Below, piece by piece: positions 50,096 to 60,919 of a stretch of 64,000 bases of DNA. This DNA is from Actinorhabdospora filicis (GTDB taxonomy: Bacteria > Actinomycetota > Actinomycetes > Mycobacteriales > Micromonosporaceae): assembly GCF_030269765.1 (NCBI RefSeq), contig NZ_BSTX01000001.1, positions 558,001-622,000 of the forward strand. Reading direction: 5' to 3'. Every line of letters starts with the position of its first letter. Position 1 is the stretch's first letter. The translations under genes were made by a program, and so were the position numbers. The notes under the pieces were generated by a model. The model saw only the letters and a program-made list of their open reading frames with translations. It made no database searches and was not told where the DNA came from.

Positions 50096-51444
50096 AGGGC
50101 GCCCAGGTACATCCGCCGCTCATAGGCCGTCACCTGCCGCCGGTACTCCTCCGACTCCGCGCTCTTGTTCTTCAGGAAGAACTCGAAGACCTGCTCCCCC
50201 AGCACCTCGGCCACCAGCTCGCTGTGCGACATGACCTCGATCGCCTCCGACAGGTCACCCGGCAGGGCGTCGTATCCGGCGGCCTTGCGCTCGCGGTCGG
50301 ACAGCGCCCACACGTCGTCCTCGGCGCCCGGGGGCAGCTCGTAGCCCTCGCTGATGCCCTTCAGGCCGGCGCCGAGAAGGACGGCGAAGGCGAGGTAGGG
50401 GTTGGACGCCGAGTCCAGCGAGCGCAGCTCCACGCGCGCCGAGTTGGGCTTGCCGTAGGCGGGCACGCGGACCAGCGCCGAGCGGTTGGCGTGGCCCCAG
50501 CAGACGTAGGCGGGCGACTCGGTGGTGCGGTTGGGCACCGGCTGGGGGAAGAGGCGCTTGTAGGAGTTGACCCACTGGTTGGTGATCGCGGTGTACTCGC
50601 GGGCGTGCCGCAGGAGCCCGGCGATGAAGGCCTTCCCGGTCTTCGACATCTTCATCGGGTCGCCGGGGTCGTGGAAGGCGTTGCGTTCGCCCTCGAACAG
50701 CGACAGGTGGGTGTGCATGCCACTGCCGGGCTGGTCGGTGAAGGGCTTCGGCATGAAGGACGCGTGGACGCCCGAGGACAGCGCCACCTCCTTGATCACG
50801 TGCCGGAACGTCATGATGTTGTCGGCGGTGGCCAGCGCGTCGGCGTAGCGCAGGTCGATCTCCTGCTGGCCGGGGGCGACCTCGTGGTGGCTGAACTCCA
50901 CCGAGATGCCGATGCGCTCCAGCGCGGTCACCGCCTGGCGGCGGAAGTCGCGGGCCACGGCGTGGGTGGTGTGATCGAAGTAGCCGCCGTCGTCGACGGG
51001 GGTGGGCGCCGAACCGTCCTTGGGGAGGTCGGCGAACAGGAAGAACTCGATCTCGGGATGCGTGTAGAAGGTGAAGCCGTGCTCGGCGGCCTTCGACAGG
51101 GCCCGGCGCAGCACGTGCCGCGGATCGGCCCAGCACGGCGAGCGGTCGGGGTTGAGGATGTCGCAGAACATGCGCGCGCTCTCACCCGTGGCGCCGCCCT
51201 CGAAGGGGAACACCTGGAACGTCGTGGGATCGGGCATGGCGATCATGTCCGACTCGTAGACGCGCGCGAAGCCCTCGATGGCCGAGCCGTCGAAGCCGAT
51301 GCCCTCCGAGAAGGCCGCCTCCAGCTCCGCCGGGGCCACGCTCACCGACTTCAGGGTGCCCAGGACGTCGGTGAACCACAGGCGCACGAAACGGATGTCG
51401 CGTTCCTCAAGCGTGCGCAGGACGAACTCCTGCTGGCGGTCCAC
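50092..51444 (-). CDS. glnA2: Glutamine synthetase-like protein GlnA2
   Basis: 450 residues from GTG 51442-51444 with ribosome site gggagg. It has GS family motifs FDGSAIEGF, HPEIEFFLF, SHHEVAPGQQEIDLRY, KPFTDQPGSGMHTHLSLF and NRSALVRVP. The adenylylation-site position is Trp379 (DDVWALSD) instead of Tyr, so GlnE cannot switch it off there. In Streptomyces the homologous GlnA2 is a gamma-glutamylpolyamine synthetase; that or true GS activity is possible. A GlnR box lies 65 nt upstream. It overlaps the convergent MerR gene by 4 bp. Confidence 0.9.
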   Translation of the reverse strand: MDRQQEFVLRTLEERDIRFVRLWFTDVLGTLKSVSVAPAELEAAFSEGIGFDGSAIEGFARVYESDMIAMPDPTTFQVFPFEGGATGESARMFCDILNPDRSPCWADPRHVLRRALSKAAEHGFTFYTHPEIEFFLFADLPKDGSAPTPVDDGGYFDHTTHAVARDFRRQAVTALERIGISVEFSHHEVAPGQQEIDLRYADALATADNIMTFRHVIKEVALSSGVHASFMPKPFTDQPGSGMHTHLSLFEGERNAFHDPGDPMKMSKTGKAFIAGLLRHAREYTAITNQWVNSYKRLFPQPVPNRTTESPAYVCWGHANRSALVRVPAYGKPNSARVELRSLDSASNPYLAFAVLLGAGLKGISEGYELPPGAEDDVWALSDRERKAAGYDALPGDLSEAIEVMSHSELVAEVLGEQVFEFFLKNKSAESEEYRRQVTAYERRMYLGAL

Positions 51445-51508
51445 CGCAATCGCCTCCCTCGATATCCCGGGACACCTGGTCTTCGGGAGGCCAGTCTGCA
51501 CCGGGGCT

Positions 51509-51524
51509 GTTTCCAGCACGTTAC
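51509..51524 (-). promoter_or_regulatory. GlnR box upstream of glnA2
   Basis: On the minus strand, gtaac-gtgctg-gaaac is an exact match to the gTnAC-n6-GaAAC GlnR pattern, 65 nt upstream of the glnA2 GTG. It lies 42 nt from the divergent npdG start, so it could also influence that gene. Confidence 0.75.
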
Positions 51525-51565
51525 GGATCACACCGGCTGGCCGGTGACCTCGTGATCCTGCCAGT

Positions 51566-52267
51566 ATGGCTTCCATGGGTTTCGATGATGTGGCGCTACC
51601 CGACGTGACCGGCCTGACCGTCGGGATCCTCGGCGGCACCGGCCCGCAGGGACGCGGCCTGGCCTACCGCCTGGCGCGCGCCGGCCACCCCGTCCGCATC
51701 GGCTCCCGCTCGGCCGAACGCGCCGCCGAGACCGCCGCGACGGTCAACGCGCTCCCCGGCGTCACCGGCGAGCCCGTGACCGGTGCCGGCAACGCCGGCG
51801 CGTGCGAGGCCGACATCGTCATCGTCGCCGTCCCCTGGGACGGGCACGCCGCGCTGCTGAGCGAACTCGCCCCGCTGCTGGCCGGGCGTGTCGTCGTCGA
51901 CTGCGTCAACCCCCTCGGCTTCGACAAGCAGGGCGCGCATCCCCTGCGCGTCGCAGAGGGCAGCGCCGCGCAGCAGGCGGAGCTGCTGCTCCCCGCGTCG
52001 CGCGTGACCGCCGCCTTCCACCACGTCTCGGCCGTCACGCTCGCCGACGCCGAGATCGACAGCCTCGACACCGACGTCCTCGTCCTCGGCGACGACCGCG
52101 AGGCCGCCGCCCTCGTCCAGGCCCTCGCCGGGCGCATCACCGGCATGCGCGGCGTCTACGCCGGGCGCCTGCGCAACGCCGGGCAGGTCGAGGCCCTCAC
52201 CGCCAACCTCATCGCGGTCAACCGCCGCTACAAGGCGCACGTCGGCATCCGGGTCACCGACCTGTGA
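51566..52267 (+). CDS. npdG: F420-dependent NADP reductase
   Basis: 233 residues (or 230 from Met4). The N-terminal Rossmann motif VGILGGTGPQGRGLAYRLARAGHPVRIGSR binds NADP; the R-S-R after the second strand suits the 2'-phosphate. Further family motifs are ADIVIVAVPWDGHAALLSEL, GRVVVDCVNPLGFD and AFHHVSAVTLAD. It exchanges hydride between NADP(H) and the deazaflavin F420, implying the host makes F420. The metal-receptor gene follows 13 bp later in the same direction. Confidence 0.9.
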   Translation: MASMGFDDVALPDVTGLTVGILGGTGPQGRGLAYRLARAGHPVRIGSRSAERAAETAATVNALPGVTGEPVTGAGNAGACEADIVIVAVPWDGHAALLSELAPLLAGRVVVDCVNPLGFDKQGAHPLRVAEGSAAQQAELLLPASRVTAAFHHVSAVTLADAEIDSLDTDVLVLGDDREAAALVQALAGRITGMRGVYAGRLRNAGQVEALTANLIAVNRRYKAHVGIRVTDL

Positions 52268-52280
52268 CGGGCTCCCACCG

Positions 52281-53018
52281 ATGATCCGCGACGACCTCGG
52301 CGAGCCCTACACCGCCGGGCCGCCGCGCCGGGTGGTGTCGCTGGTGCCGTCCACGACCGAGGCCGTCGCGCCCACCGGCCTGCTCGTCGGCGCCACCGAC
52401 TACTGCACGCACCCGGCGGACCTGGCCGTCGCGCGCGTCGGCGGCAGCAAGTACCCCGCACTGGAGAAGATCCTGGCGCTGCGGCCCGACGTGGTCCTGG
52501 CCAACGCCGAGGAGAACCGCCGCGAGGACGTCGAGGCGCTGCGCGCGGCGGGCCTCACCGTCTGGGTCTCGCTGCCCAGGACGGTCGAGGAGGCCCTGGA
52601 CGCGGCCGCGCGCATGTTCGCCCACGCCCTCCACCTGCCCGAACCCGCGTGGATCGCCGCGGCCCGCGAGGCGTGGCGCGAGCCCGTCCCCGCCACCCGG
52701 CGCGCGGCCGTCCCGATCTGGCGGAAACCGTGGATGGTGGCGGGCGCCGGGACCTTCGCCGCCGACGTGCTGCTGCGGCTGGGCGTGACCAACGTGTTCG
52801 AGGGCGCGACCTACCCCAAGACCACCCCCGGGGAGATCCTCGCGCTGCGGCCGGACCTGATCGTGCTGCCCGACGAGCCCTACGCGTTCACCGCCCAGGA
52901 CGGGCCCGAGGCGTTCCCGGGCGTGCCGTGCGCGCTGGTGTCCGGGCGGCACCTGACCTGGCACGGGCCTTCGCTGGTGGAGGCGCGAGAAGTCCTGGCC
53001 GCCGCGCTTGTGATCTAG
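52281..53018 (+). CDS. Helical-backbone metal-receptor (BtuF-like) protein without signal peptide
   Basis: 245 residues. The BtuF/TroA-like fold is shown by RRVVSLVPSTTEAVAPTGLLVGATDYCTHP, KILALRPDVVLANAEENRREDVEALRAAGLTVWV, the long backbone helix (EEALDAAARMFAHALHLP), and VNVFEG-like NVFEGATYPKTTPGEILALRPDLIVLPDEPY. Members bind cobalamin, haem or siderophores for ABC importers. No signal or lipobox is visible here, so it may be cytosolic. No permease is adjacent. A relationship with the iron-box ATPase at 6064 is conceivable but unproven. Confidence 0.82.
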   Translation: MIRDDLGEPYTAGPPRRVVSLVPSTTEAVAPTGLLVGATDYCTHPADLAVARVGGSKYPALEKILALRPDVVLANAEENRREDVEALRAAGLTVWVSLPRTVEEALDAAARMFAHALHLPEPAWIAAAREAWREPVPATRRAAVPIWRKPWMVAGAGTFAADVLLRLGVTNVFEGATYPKTTPGEILALRPDLIVLPDEPYAFTAQDGPEAFPGVPCALVSGRHLTWHGPSLVEAREVLAAALVI

Positions 53019-53053
53019 ATCAAGTGAACTCTATTCACGACGGCTGGTAGTTT
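53011..53053 (+). promoter_or_regulatory. Promoter/operator region of the NRPS operon
   Basis: An AT-rich patch contains a perfect 12-bp palindrome tgatctagatca (53011-53022, covering the previous stop codon), then gtgaa-ctcta-ttcac (53024-53038), then a tagttt -10-like box (53048-53053). The carrier gene starts at 53085. Two palindromes flanking a promoter suggest a dedicated regulator, which is not encoded in the window. Confidence 0.45.
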
Positions 53054-53084
53054 CCGGGACATCCCACCCCAGGAAGGCACTCCA

Positions 53085-53307
53085 GTGTCAGCAGAGACGG
53101 ACGCCGCCGTCATCGCGATCATCGAGGACGTTCTCAACGCGGGGGCCGTCACCCCCGCAGACGACTTCTACGAGTTCGGCGGCACCTCCCTCCAGGCCGT
53201 GCGCATCTGCGTGCGCGTCCAGACCGAACTGGGCCGCCGGGTCGAGCCCGACGCCCTCTTCGACGGCGAGCGCATCGCCGACTTCCTCGCCGCGGTCGCC
53301 GCCGCCG

Positions 53308-53318
<11 letters not shown>
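53085..53318 (+). CDS. Stand-alone peptidyl/acyl carrier protein
   Basis: 77 residues from GTG. The phosphopantetheine site is DDFYEFGGTSLQAVRICV with Ser35. It should carry the amino acid activated by the stand-alone adenylation enzyme that follows, whose start overlaps this gene by 11 bp. It needs a phosphopantetheinyl transferase, not encoded nearby. The first of three NRPS genes. Confidence 0.9.
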
Positions 53319-54701
<1,383 letters not shown>

Positions 54702-54705
<4 letters not shown>

Positions 54706-57700
54706 GCTCGTACCCGATGTCCTTCGAGCAGGAATCGATCTGGCTGAACGACCAGTTCGCCCCCGGCACCTCCCGCTACGTCGAGTCGTGGACGTGGCGG
54801 CTGCGCGGCCCCCTCGACGCCGACGCCGTCCAGGCGGCGCTGGACGGCGTCGCCGCCCGCCACGAGGCCCTGCGGGCGAGCCTGGAGATGACCCCCGAGG
54901 GGCCCCGCCAGCGCATCACGCCGCCCGCGCCGGTCCCGCTGCTCCGCGTGGACGCCGCCGGGGACCTCGACGCCGCCGTCACCGCCGCCGTGCGCGTCCC
55001 GGTGCCGCTGGACGCGCCGCCGCTGCTGCGCGCCACCCTGATCGACGCCGGGCCGGAGGACGCGGTGCTCGCCGTGGCCGTCCACCACGCCGTCGTCGAC
55101 GGGTGGGGCCTGCGGATGCTGGACGTGGAGTTCGGCGAGCTGTACACCGCCGCCGTCGAGGGACGCGCGCCGGTGCTGCCCGAGCCCGCCGCGTTCGGCG
55201 CCTACGCCGCCGCCCAGCGCGCCGCCGGTCCCGCCCCCGGGGCGCACGCGTACTGGACGGCGACGATGAAGGACGCCCCCGCCGAGTGCTCCTTCCCGCT
55301 CGACCACCCGCGTCCGGCGGCGCTGTCCCCGGCCGGGCGGCGTGCCGGGATCCGCGTCCCCGCCGCGACGGTCCGCGGCCTGCGCGAGCTGTGCCGCGCC
55401 CGGCGCGTGACGCCCTTCGCCGTGTACGCCGCCGCCCTCTCGGCGCTGCTCGCGCGCGTCGGCGGGCACCGCGACGTCGTCATCGGCATGCCCGTCTCCC
55501 GCCGCGACGACCTCTCGTTGCTGGACATGATGGCCTGCCTCACCGACGTCATGCCGCTGCGCCTGGACGCCGACCCCGCCCTCCCCTTCGGCGAGTTCGC
55601 CGCCGCCACCCGCGACGGGGTCCGCGCCGTCATGGCCCACCGGAACATCCCCGGCTCGCAGCTCGTGCGCGAGCTGGCCGGGGAGCGCGGGCGCTCGCGC
55701 TTCCCGCTGTTCCAGGTCGCGCTCACCGTCGACGACGCCGACTCCCCCGGCCTCGCCCTGCCCGGGCTGACCGCCGAGCGCCTGTACCCGCACACGGGGA
55801 CGGCGAAGTTCGACGTGTTCTGCCACGTCATCCCCGAGGGCGGCGAGGCGCGCGTGCTCTGGGAGTACGCCGCCGAGATCTTCGACGACCGTTCCGCACG
55901 GCGCCTCGCCGAGCGCTTCGCCGCGCTGCTCGCCGACGCGGTGGCCCGGCCGGAGACGCCGCTCGGCGAGATCCTCGCCGAGGCGCCCGGCGAGACCGGG
56001 CTGCGCGAGTCCTGGAGCACCGGGGAGCCGCTGCGCAGCTCGGGCGCCGCGCACGAACCCGCCCTCTCCGCGATGCGCGCGCACCCGCGGCGGGCGGCGA
56101 TCGTCCACGACGAGCGGACGGTCACCTACGCCGAGCTCGACGCGATGTCCGCGGCGGTCGCCGGGGCGGTCAGCGGCCACGCGCGCGTCGCGGTGCACGC
56201 GCCGCGCTCACCGGAGCAGGCGGCGGCGATCCTGGGCGTCCTGCGCGCCGGGGCCTGCGTCGTGCCGCTCGATCCGGCCTATCCCCCGGCGCGCCTGGAG
56301 TACATGCTGCGCGACAGCGGCGCGACGGCGCTGCTGGGCGAGGCGTCCTTCCCGGTGCCGGACGCGGTGAGCGTCCTGCCCCTGGCGCCCGCGGGCGGCG
56401 GCGCCGACGCCCCGGCCGTGGGCGACGACGCGGCCTACCTCGTCTACACCTCCGGCTCCACCGGCCTGCCCAAGGGCGTCCTCGTGCCGCACCGGACCCT
56501 GCGGGCCGTCGTGGACTGGCAGGGGCCGCGCTCGGGCGCGCCCGGCGGCGTGACGGCGCAGTTCGCGCCGATCAGCTTCGACGTGTCCTTCCAGGAGCTG
56601 TTCGGCACGTGGGCCGACGGCGGAACCCTCGTGCTGGTCGACGAGCCCGTGCGCCGCGACCCCGGGCGCCTGCTCGACCTGATCGGCGCGCGCGGCGTCC
56701 GGCGGCTGTTCCTGCCCTACGTGGCCCTGCAGCAGCTCGCCGAGTACGCCGTGGCCTTCGGGCGGACGTGCCCCTCGCTGCGCGAGGTGGTCAGCGCGGG
56801 CGAGCAGCTGTTCGTCACGCCCGCGATCCGGGCGTTCTTCGCCGCGCACCCGGGCGCGGTCCTGGACAACCAGTACGGGCCCTCGGAGACGCACGTCGTC
56901 ACCGCGCACCTGATGGAGGGACCGCCCTCGGCGTGGCCGGAACGCCCGCCGATCGGGCGCGCGGTGCCGGGGACCCGAGTGGAGGTCGTGGACGCCTCGG
57001 GCGCGCCCGTGCCGCTCGGTTCGGCCGGCGAGATCCTGGTGACGGGCCCGCAGGTCGGGCTCGGCTACCTCGGCGAGGCCTTCACCGGGACCTACCGGAC
57101 CGGCGACCTGGCGCGCTTCGACGCCGACGGGCGCCTGGAGTTCCTCGGCCGGCGCGACGGGCAGGTCAAGATCCGCGGGCACCGGGTGGAGGTCGCCGAG
57201 GTGGAGTCGGCGGTGAAGGCGCTGCCCGGCGTCGCCGACGCGGTGGTGACCGTGGACGGCGAGGGCGGCGACCGGAGGCTGGTCGCGCACTACGTCGCAG
57301 ACGTAAATAGGCAGAGCGTCGTAGAGGTACGTGGACAGGGCATCGCCGACGTACATGGGCCGACCACCGCGGACGTGCACGAGCGGCCCGTCGCGGACGC
57401 CCGTGAACCCGGCTCCGCAGCCCTCCCCCCGCACCGCACCACCCCCCTCAAGCCGCGCGAGGCCCGGGACGCGCTCGGCCGGATCCTGCCCGCGCACCTG
57501 GTGCCCGCGCTGCTGATCCCGGTCGAGGCGTTCCCGCTGACGCCCTCGGGGAAGGTCGACCGGGCGGCCCTGCCGCGTCCGGGCGCTCATACGGCCACCG
57601 CCACGCCGTCCGGGCCGGTGGAGGAGCGGCTGGCGGGGCTGTTCGCCGAGCTGCTCGGCGGCGACGGCGGCATCGGCGCCGAGGACGACTTCTTCGCCCT

Positions 57701-58925
57701 GGGCGGCGACTCGCTGACCGCCGTGCGGCTGCTCCTGCGCGTCCGCGACGAGTGGGGCGTCCACCTCGGGCTCGCCGAGGTCTTCGCCGCGCCGACCGTC
57801 GCGCGCCTGGCGGCGCTGCTCACCGGCTCCGCCACGGCGAGCCCGGAACTGCGGGTGGAACTGCCCGCCGACATCGTCGCCGCCCGCGAGGTCATCACCG
57901 TCGAGGCCGATCCCGCGGCGGTGCTGCTGACCGGCGCGACGGGGTACCTCGGCGCGCAGGTCCTCGCCGAGCTGCTGACCCGCACCCGCGCGGTGGTCCA
58001 CTGCCTCGTGCGGGGCGGGACCGGGCGCGTCCGCGCGGCGCTGGAGCGGCGCGGGCTGTGGCGCGCGGAGTGGTCCGGACGCGTCATCGCCGTCGCCGGT
58101 GACCTCGCCGCGCCCCGCCTCGGGCTCACCGAGGAGGCCTTCGACCGCCTCGCGTCGAGCGTGGACGCCGTCTACCACGTGGGCGCGGCGGTCAACCTGA
58201 CCGCCTCCTACGCGTCCCTGCGCGCGGCGAACGTCGACGGCACCACCGAGGTCCTGCGCCTGGCCGCGCGCCACCGGACCGTCCCCGTCCATCACGTGTC
58301 GACGGTGGGCGTGTTCCCCGCCGAGGCCGGGACCGTGCGCGCCGGGGACGAGCCGGGCGACTCCGCCGGCCTGCGCAACGGCTACGCCCAGTCGAAGTGG
58401 GCCGCCGAGCGCGTCATCGGCTTCGCGCGCGAACGCGGCCTGCCGGTGTCGGTGTACCGGCCCACCCGCATCACCGGCCCCGACGCGCCCGACGGGGACT
58501 TCCTGTGGGTGCTGCTCAAAGGCTGCGTCCACGCCGGGCTCGTGCCCGGCGTGCCGATGGGCTTCGACCTGGTCTCCGCCGCGCACGTGGCCTCGGCGCT
58601 GGTGGAGCTGTCGCTGACCGGCACCGGCGTCCACCACCTCTCGATGGGACGCGCGATCACGCTCCCCGCCATCGCCGACGCCCTGCGATCAGAGGGTTTC
58701 GCGCTGGAGACCGTGCCGATGTCCCGCTGGCGCGCGACCGTCGAAGCCGACCCCGGCAACCCCGCCTACCCCCTCCTGGGGCTCCTCGGCATGGAGGCGC
58801 ACCTGGAGAACGAGGTCACCTTCGAACCCTCCGTGCCCGCACCTCCCGTCGACGCCCGCGCCTTCGCGCGCGACTTCACGGCGTCGCGGTACGCCGCCGG
58901 ATCAGCGCCGCCGTCCCGAGGCTGA
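54702..58925 (+). CDS. NRPS: condensation-adenylation-thiolation-terminal reductase
   Basis: 1407 residues. C domain about 1-430 with HHAVVDG (about 128-134). A domain about 440-950 with YTSGSTGLPKGV and NQYGPSETHVV; specificity positions read D-V-Q-F-V-A-Q-V-V-K, close to known proline codes. T domain with DDFFALGGDSL (Ser about 1003). Reductase with GATGYLG (about 1077-1083, NADPH site) and the catalytic Tyr-Lys in NGYAQSKW (about 1227-1231). Reductive release would give an aminoacyl-prolinal that can close to a cyclic imine. An unusual 40-residue repeat insertion lies at about 865-904. The 3' end overlaps the convergent TVP38 gene by 50 bp. Confidence 0.92.
57294..57413 (+). repeat. Five in-frame 24-bp tandem repeats inside the NRPS adenylation domain
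   Basis: Five consecutive degenerate 24-nt units encode VADVNRQS, VVEVRGQG, IADVHGPT, TADVHERP and VADAREPG. They sit between A8 (DGQVKIRGHRVE...HYV) and the C-terminal subdomain (LKPREARDALGRILP). The first two units use codons rare in the rest of the gene (gta, aat, agg), and GC falls locally. The unit is a multiple of three, so reading frame is kept. Confidence 0.85.
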
Positions 58926-59595
58926 CCAGCGTCGTCGCGGCGGCCACGCCCAGCATCAGCGGGATGGACCCCGCGTCCACCAGGCTCGAACCCACCGCCG
59001 CGTAACCCAGCGCGCCCGGGATGGAACCGACCAGCGTGCCGATGAAGTAGTGGCGATAGCGGACACCCGACGTCCCGCACGCGTAGGACGTGACGCCGTA
59101 ATGCGCGATGGGGATCGTGCGGAGGATCCACACGCCCATGACACCTCGCTTCGCCAGCCAGCCGTCGGCGAGGGCGAGCTTTTGCCGCACCCAGATGCCC
59201 AGGCGGCCCTTTTGGCCTGATTCGAGTTCTGACCAGGCGGCGAGTCGCGCGTCGACGTATTCGCGGCCCATCAGACGGCCGACGGCGAAGCCCGCCGAGG
59301 CGCCGAGGAGAGCGCCCGCCATGGCGTAGCCGAAGCCGGGGAGCCAGCCGAAGAGGAGGCCCGAGGCGAAGGAAAGGACCGTGCGCGGGACGCACAGGAC
59401 GATGCCGAGGGCGTAGGCGGGGACCGCGACGAGGGGGCCGACGCTGCCGGCGCGCTCGGCGGCGGTGGCGAGGGCGGAGGTGTCGGGGGGGCCGGTGATG
59501 GCGAGGGTGATGGCTACGGCGGCGAGGGCGGCCAGGAGGGTGAGGAAGCGGCGGAGGGGGTGGGTCCGGCGGAGGGGGACGGTTTGGCGGGTCAT
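58876..59595 (-). CDS. TVP38/TMEM64 (DedA-like) membrane protein
   Basis: 239 residues from ATG 59593-59595, 8 nt after a taccat box (probably leaderless). Helices at about 20-38 and 55-75 lead into the SNARE-associated (VTT) domain: CVPRTVLSFASGLLFGWLPGFGYAMAGALLGASAGFAVGR, and IAHYGVTSYACGTSGVRYRHYFIGTLVGSIPGALGYAAVGS. Such proteins affect membrane lipid or undecaprenyl-phosphate trafficking. It is convergent with and overlaps the NRPS gene by 50 bp. Confidence 0.88.
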   Translation of the reverse strand: MTRQTVPLRRTHPLRRFLTLLAALAAVAITLAITGPPDTSALATAAERAGSVGPLVAVPAYALGIVLCVPRTVLSFASGLLFGWLPGFGYAMAGALLGASAGFAVGRLMGREYVDARLAAWSELESGQKGRLGIWVRQKLALADGWLAKRGVMGVWILRTIPIAHYGVTSYACGTSGVRYRHYFIGTLVGSIPGALGYAAVGSSLVDAGSIPLMLGVAAATTLVSLGTAALIRRRTATP

Positions 59596-60519
59596 TAGGG
59601 GCGATGGTACGTGGGGTGTCTTCTCACGGTCTCGTGTCACCGTCGCGGGCCGCCGTCGCTGGCCGCCGACTCGCCCCACCGTCACCCCCCTCAGCGTCAC
59701 CCCCCACCGACTCGCCCCACCGTCTTTCGGCGTGCGGGCCGTCTCCCTCACCGCCAGCCCGCCTCCCGGGTTCCCCCGGCGCCCTCCCCGCCCCTCGGCC
59801 TCACCCCGGCCCGCACCACCCCGTCACGCCTCCCCCTGACCTGTCCCCGCAACCCCCGTTGGCCCTCGGCCGCACCTCCCGCCCCGCCACCTCTCGCCCC
59901 GCCACCTCTCGGCTTGCGGGCCGCGCACCTCACCCCAGCCACGCCCGGCCCCCGGAGCCACCTCACCCCTCGGCGCCCCGCCGCAGCGACTCCCCCGCCC
60001 TCAGCCTCGCTCCAGCCGCCCCCGCACCACCCCGGCCCGCACCGGCCTCATCTCGCCCCTCCCCCTGCCGCGTCCCCTTCCATCCCCACCCTGATCGTTC
60101 GGGTTACTGCCTGCGGATCTCCCGTCGTTCGGCCTCGCAGACGGTGAACGAGGAACCTGGGGGTGTCAAGACGGAAGAACATGTCTTGACACCCCCAGAA
60201 CCCTCGTTCCAAACACCCGTCAGGCCGCACGCCGAAAGATCCAGCTCTCGAAGGAAAGGTTGTGCAGGGCCTCGTCTGTCGTGACGGGCAGGTTTGCAAG
60301 CTGCGGGTCAGGTCAAGAGCCCTACCCTGCTACGCATCGCACCCGGCTCGACACATCGTCCCCGGACCTGTCTTCGGGCGGGCTTCACCCATCGCTGGCG
60401 TGTTTTGCCCGGCTCTTGCCTTCGTCTCGCGCTTGTTTCGGCTCGGCCTTCTCCCTCTCCTCTTCCTGTCTTCCTCTTCCTTCTTCTTCTCTTCGTTCGG
60501 CCGGTACGATGTCTGCGGT
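59596..60519. other. 924-bp C-rich non-coding region upstream of rnpB
   Basis: No credible gene. From about 59640 to 60080 the plus strand is strongly C-rich and G-poor (runs such as cgccccaccgtcacccccct), with short direct repeats (cgactcgccccaccgtc twice; cgccccgccacctct twice). Open frames here encode only low-complexity Pro/Ser/His strings. A strong inverted repeat is at 60146-60209. The rnpB promoter has a tacgat -10 box at 60504-60509, in a pyrimidine-rich stretch (ttcctcttccttcttcttct). Confidence 0.7.
60146..60209. repeat. Strong inverted repeat
   Basis: ctgggggtgtcaagac (60157-60172), a 10-nt loop, and gtcttgacacccccag (60183-60198) are perfect complements. Imperfect flanking arms (gaacgagg and ccctcgttc) extend the pairing to about 27 bp per side. 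No gene ends just before it. It could be a terminator for an unannotated RNA, the remnant of a small mobile element, or a protein-binding dyad. Confidence 0.8.
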
Positions 60520-60919
60520 GGATGAGCGGTCCAGACGGTCGCGGCTTGGGTTTTCGCCCTTGTCGAGGAACGTCCGGGCTCCATAGGGCAGGGTGGTTGC
60601 TAACGGCAACCCGGGGTGACCCGCGGGAAAGTGCCACAGAGAACAGACCGCCGCGGCTCTTTGGGGACGCGGTAAGGGTGAAACGGTGGTGTAAGAGACC
60701 ACCAGCGTCCCGGGTGACCGGGACGGCTTGGTAAACCCCACCCGGAGCAAGGTCAAAAGGGGTCTTCGGGCCCTGCGCGGATGTTCGAGGGCTGCCCGCC
60801 CGAGTCCGCGGGTGGACCGCACGAGCCCGTCGGCGACGGCGGGCCCAGATGGATGGCCGTCACCGGTGAGCGGCGACGCGATCCGGTCACAGAACCCGGC
60901 GTATCGGGCCGCTCGTCCA
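60520..60919 (+). ncRNA. rnpB: RNase P RNA (type A)
   Basis: The catalytic RNA of RNase P, which matures tRNA 5' ends. Universal blocks are present in order: gaggaacgtccgggctcc (from 60565), cagggtggttgctaacggc, gggaaagtgccacagagaac, gtaagggtgaaacggtg, gtaagagaccaccagc, the P7-P11 region, and the 3' block acagaacccggcgtat. The closing helix P1 pairs ggatgagcggtcc (60520-60532) with gggccgctcgtcc (60907-60919). About 400 nt, normal for actinomycetes. A tacgat -10 box precedes it and a ttttt tract (60924-60928) follows. Confidence 0.96.

Noticed and set aside
59604..60284. Pro/Ser/His-rich frames in the C-rich region
   Set aside because: Composition follows directly from the C-rich tract, there is no ribosome site or domain, and two frames are open equally well.
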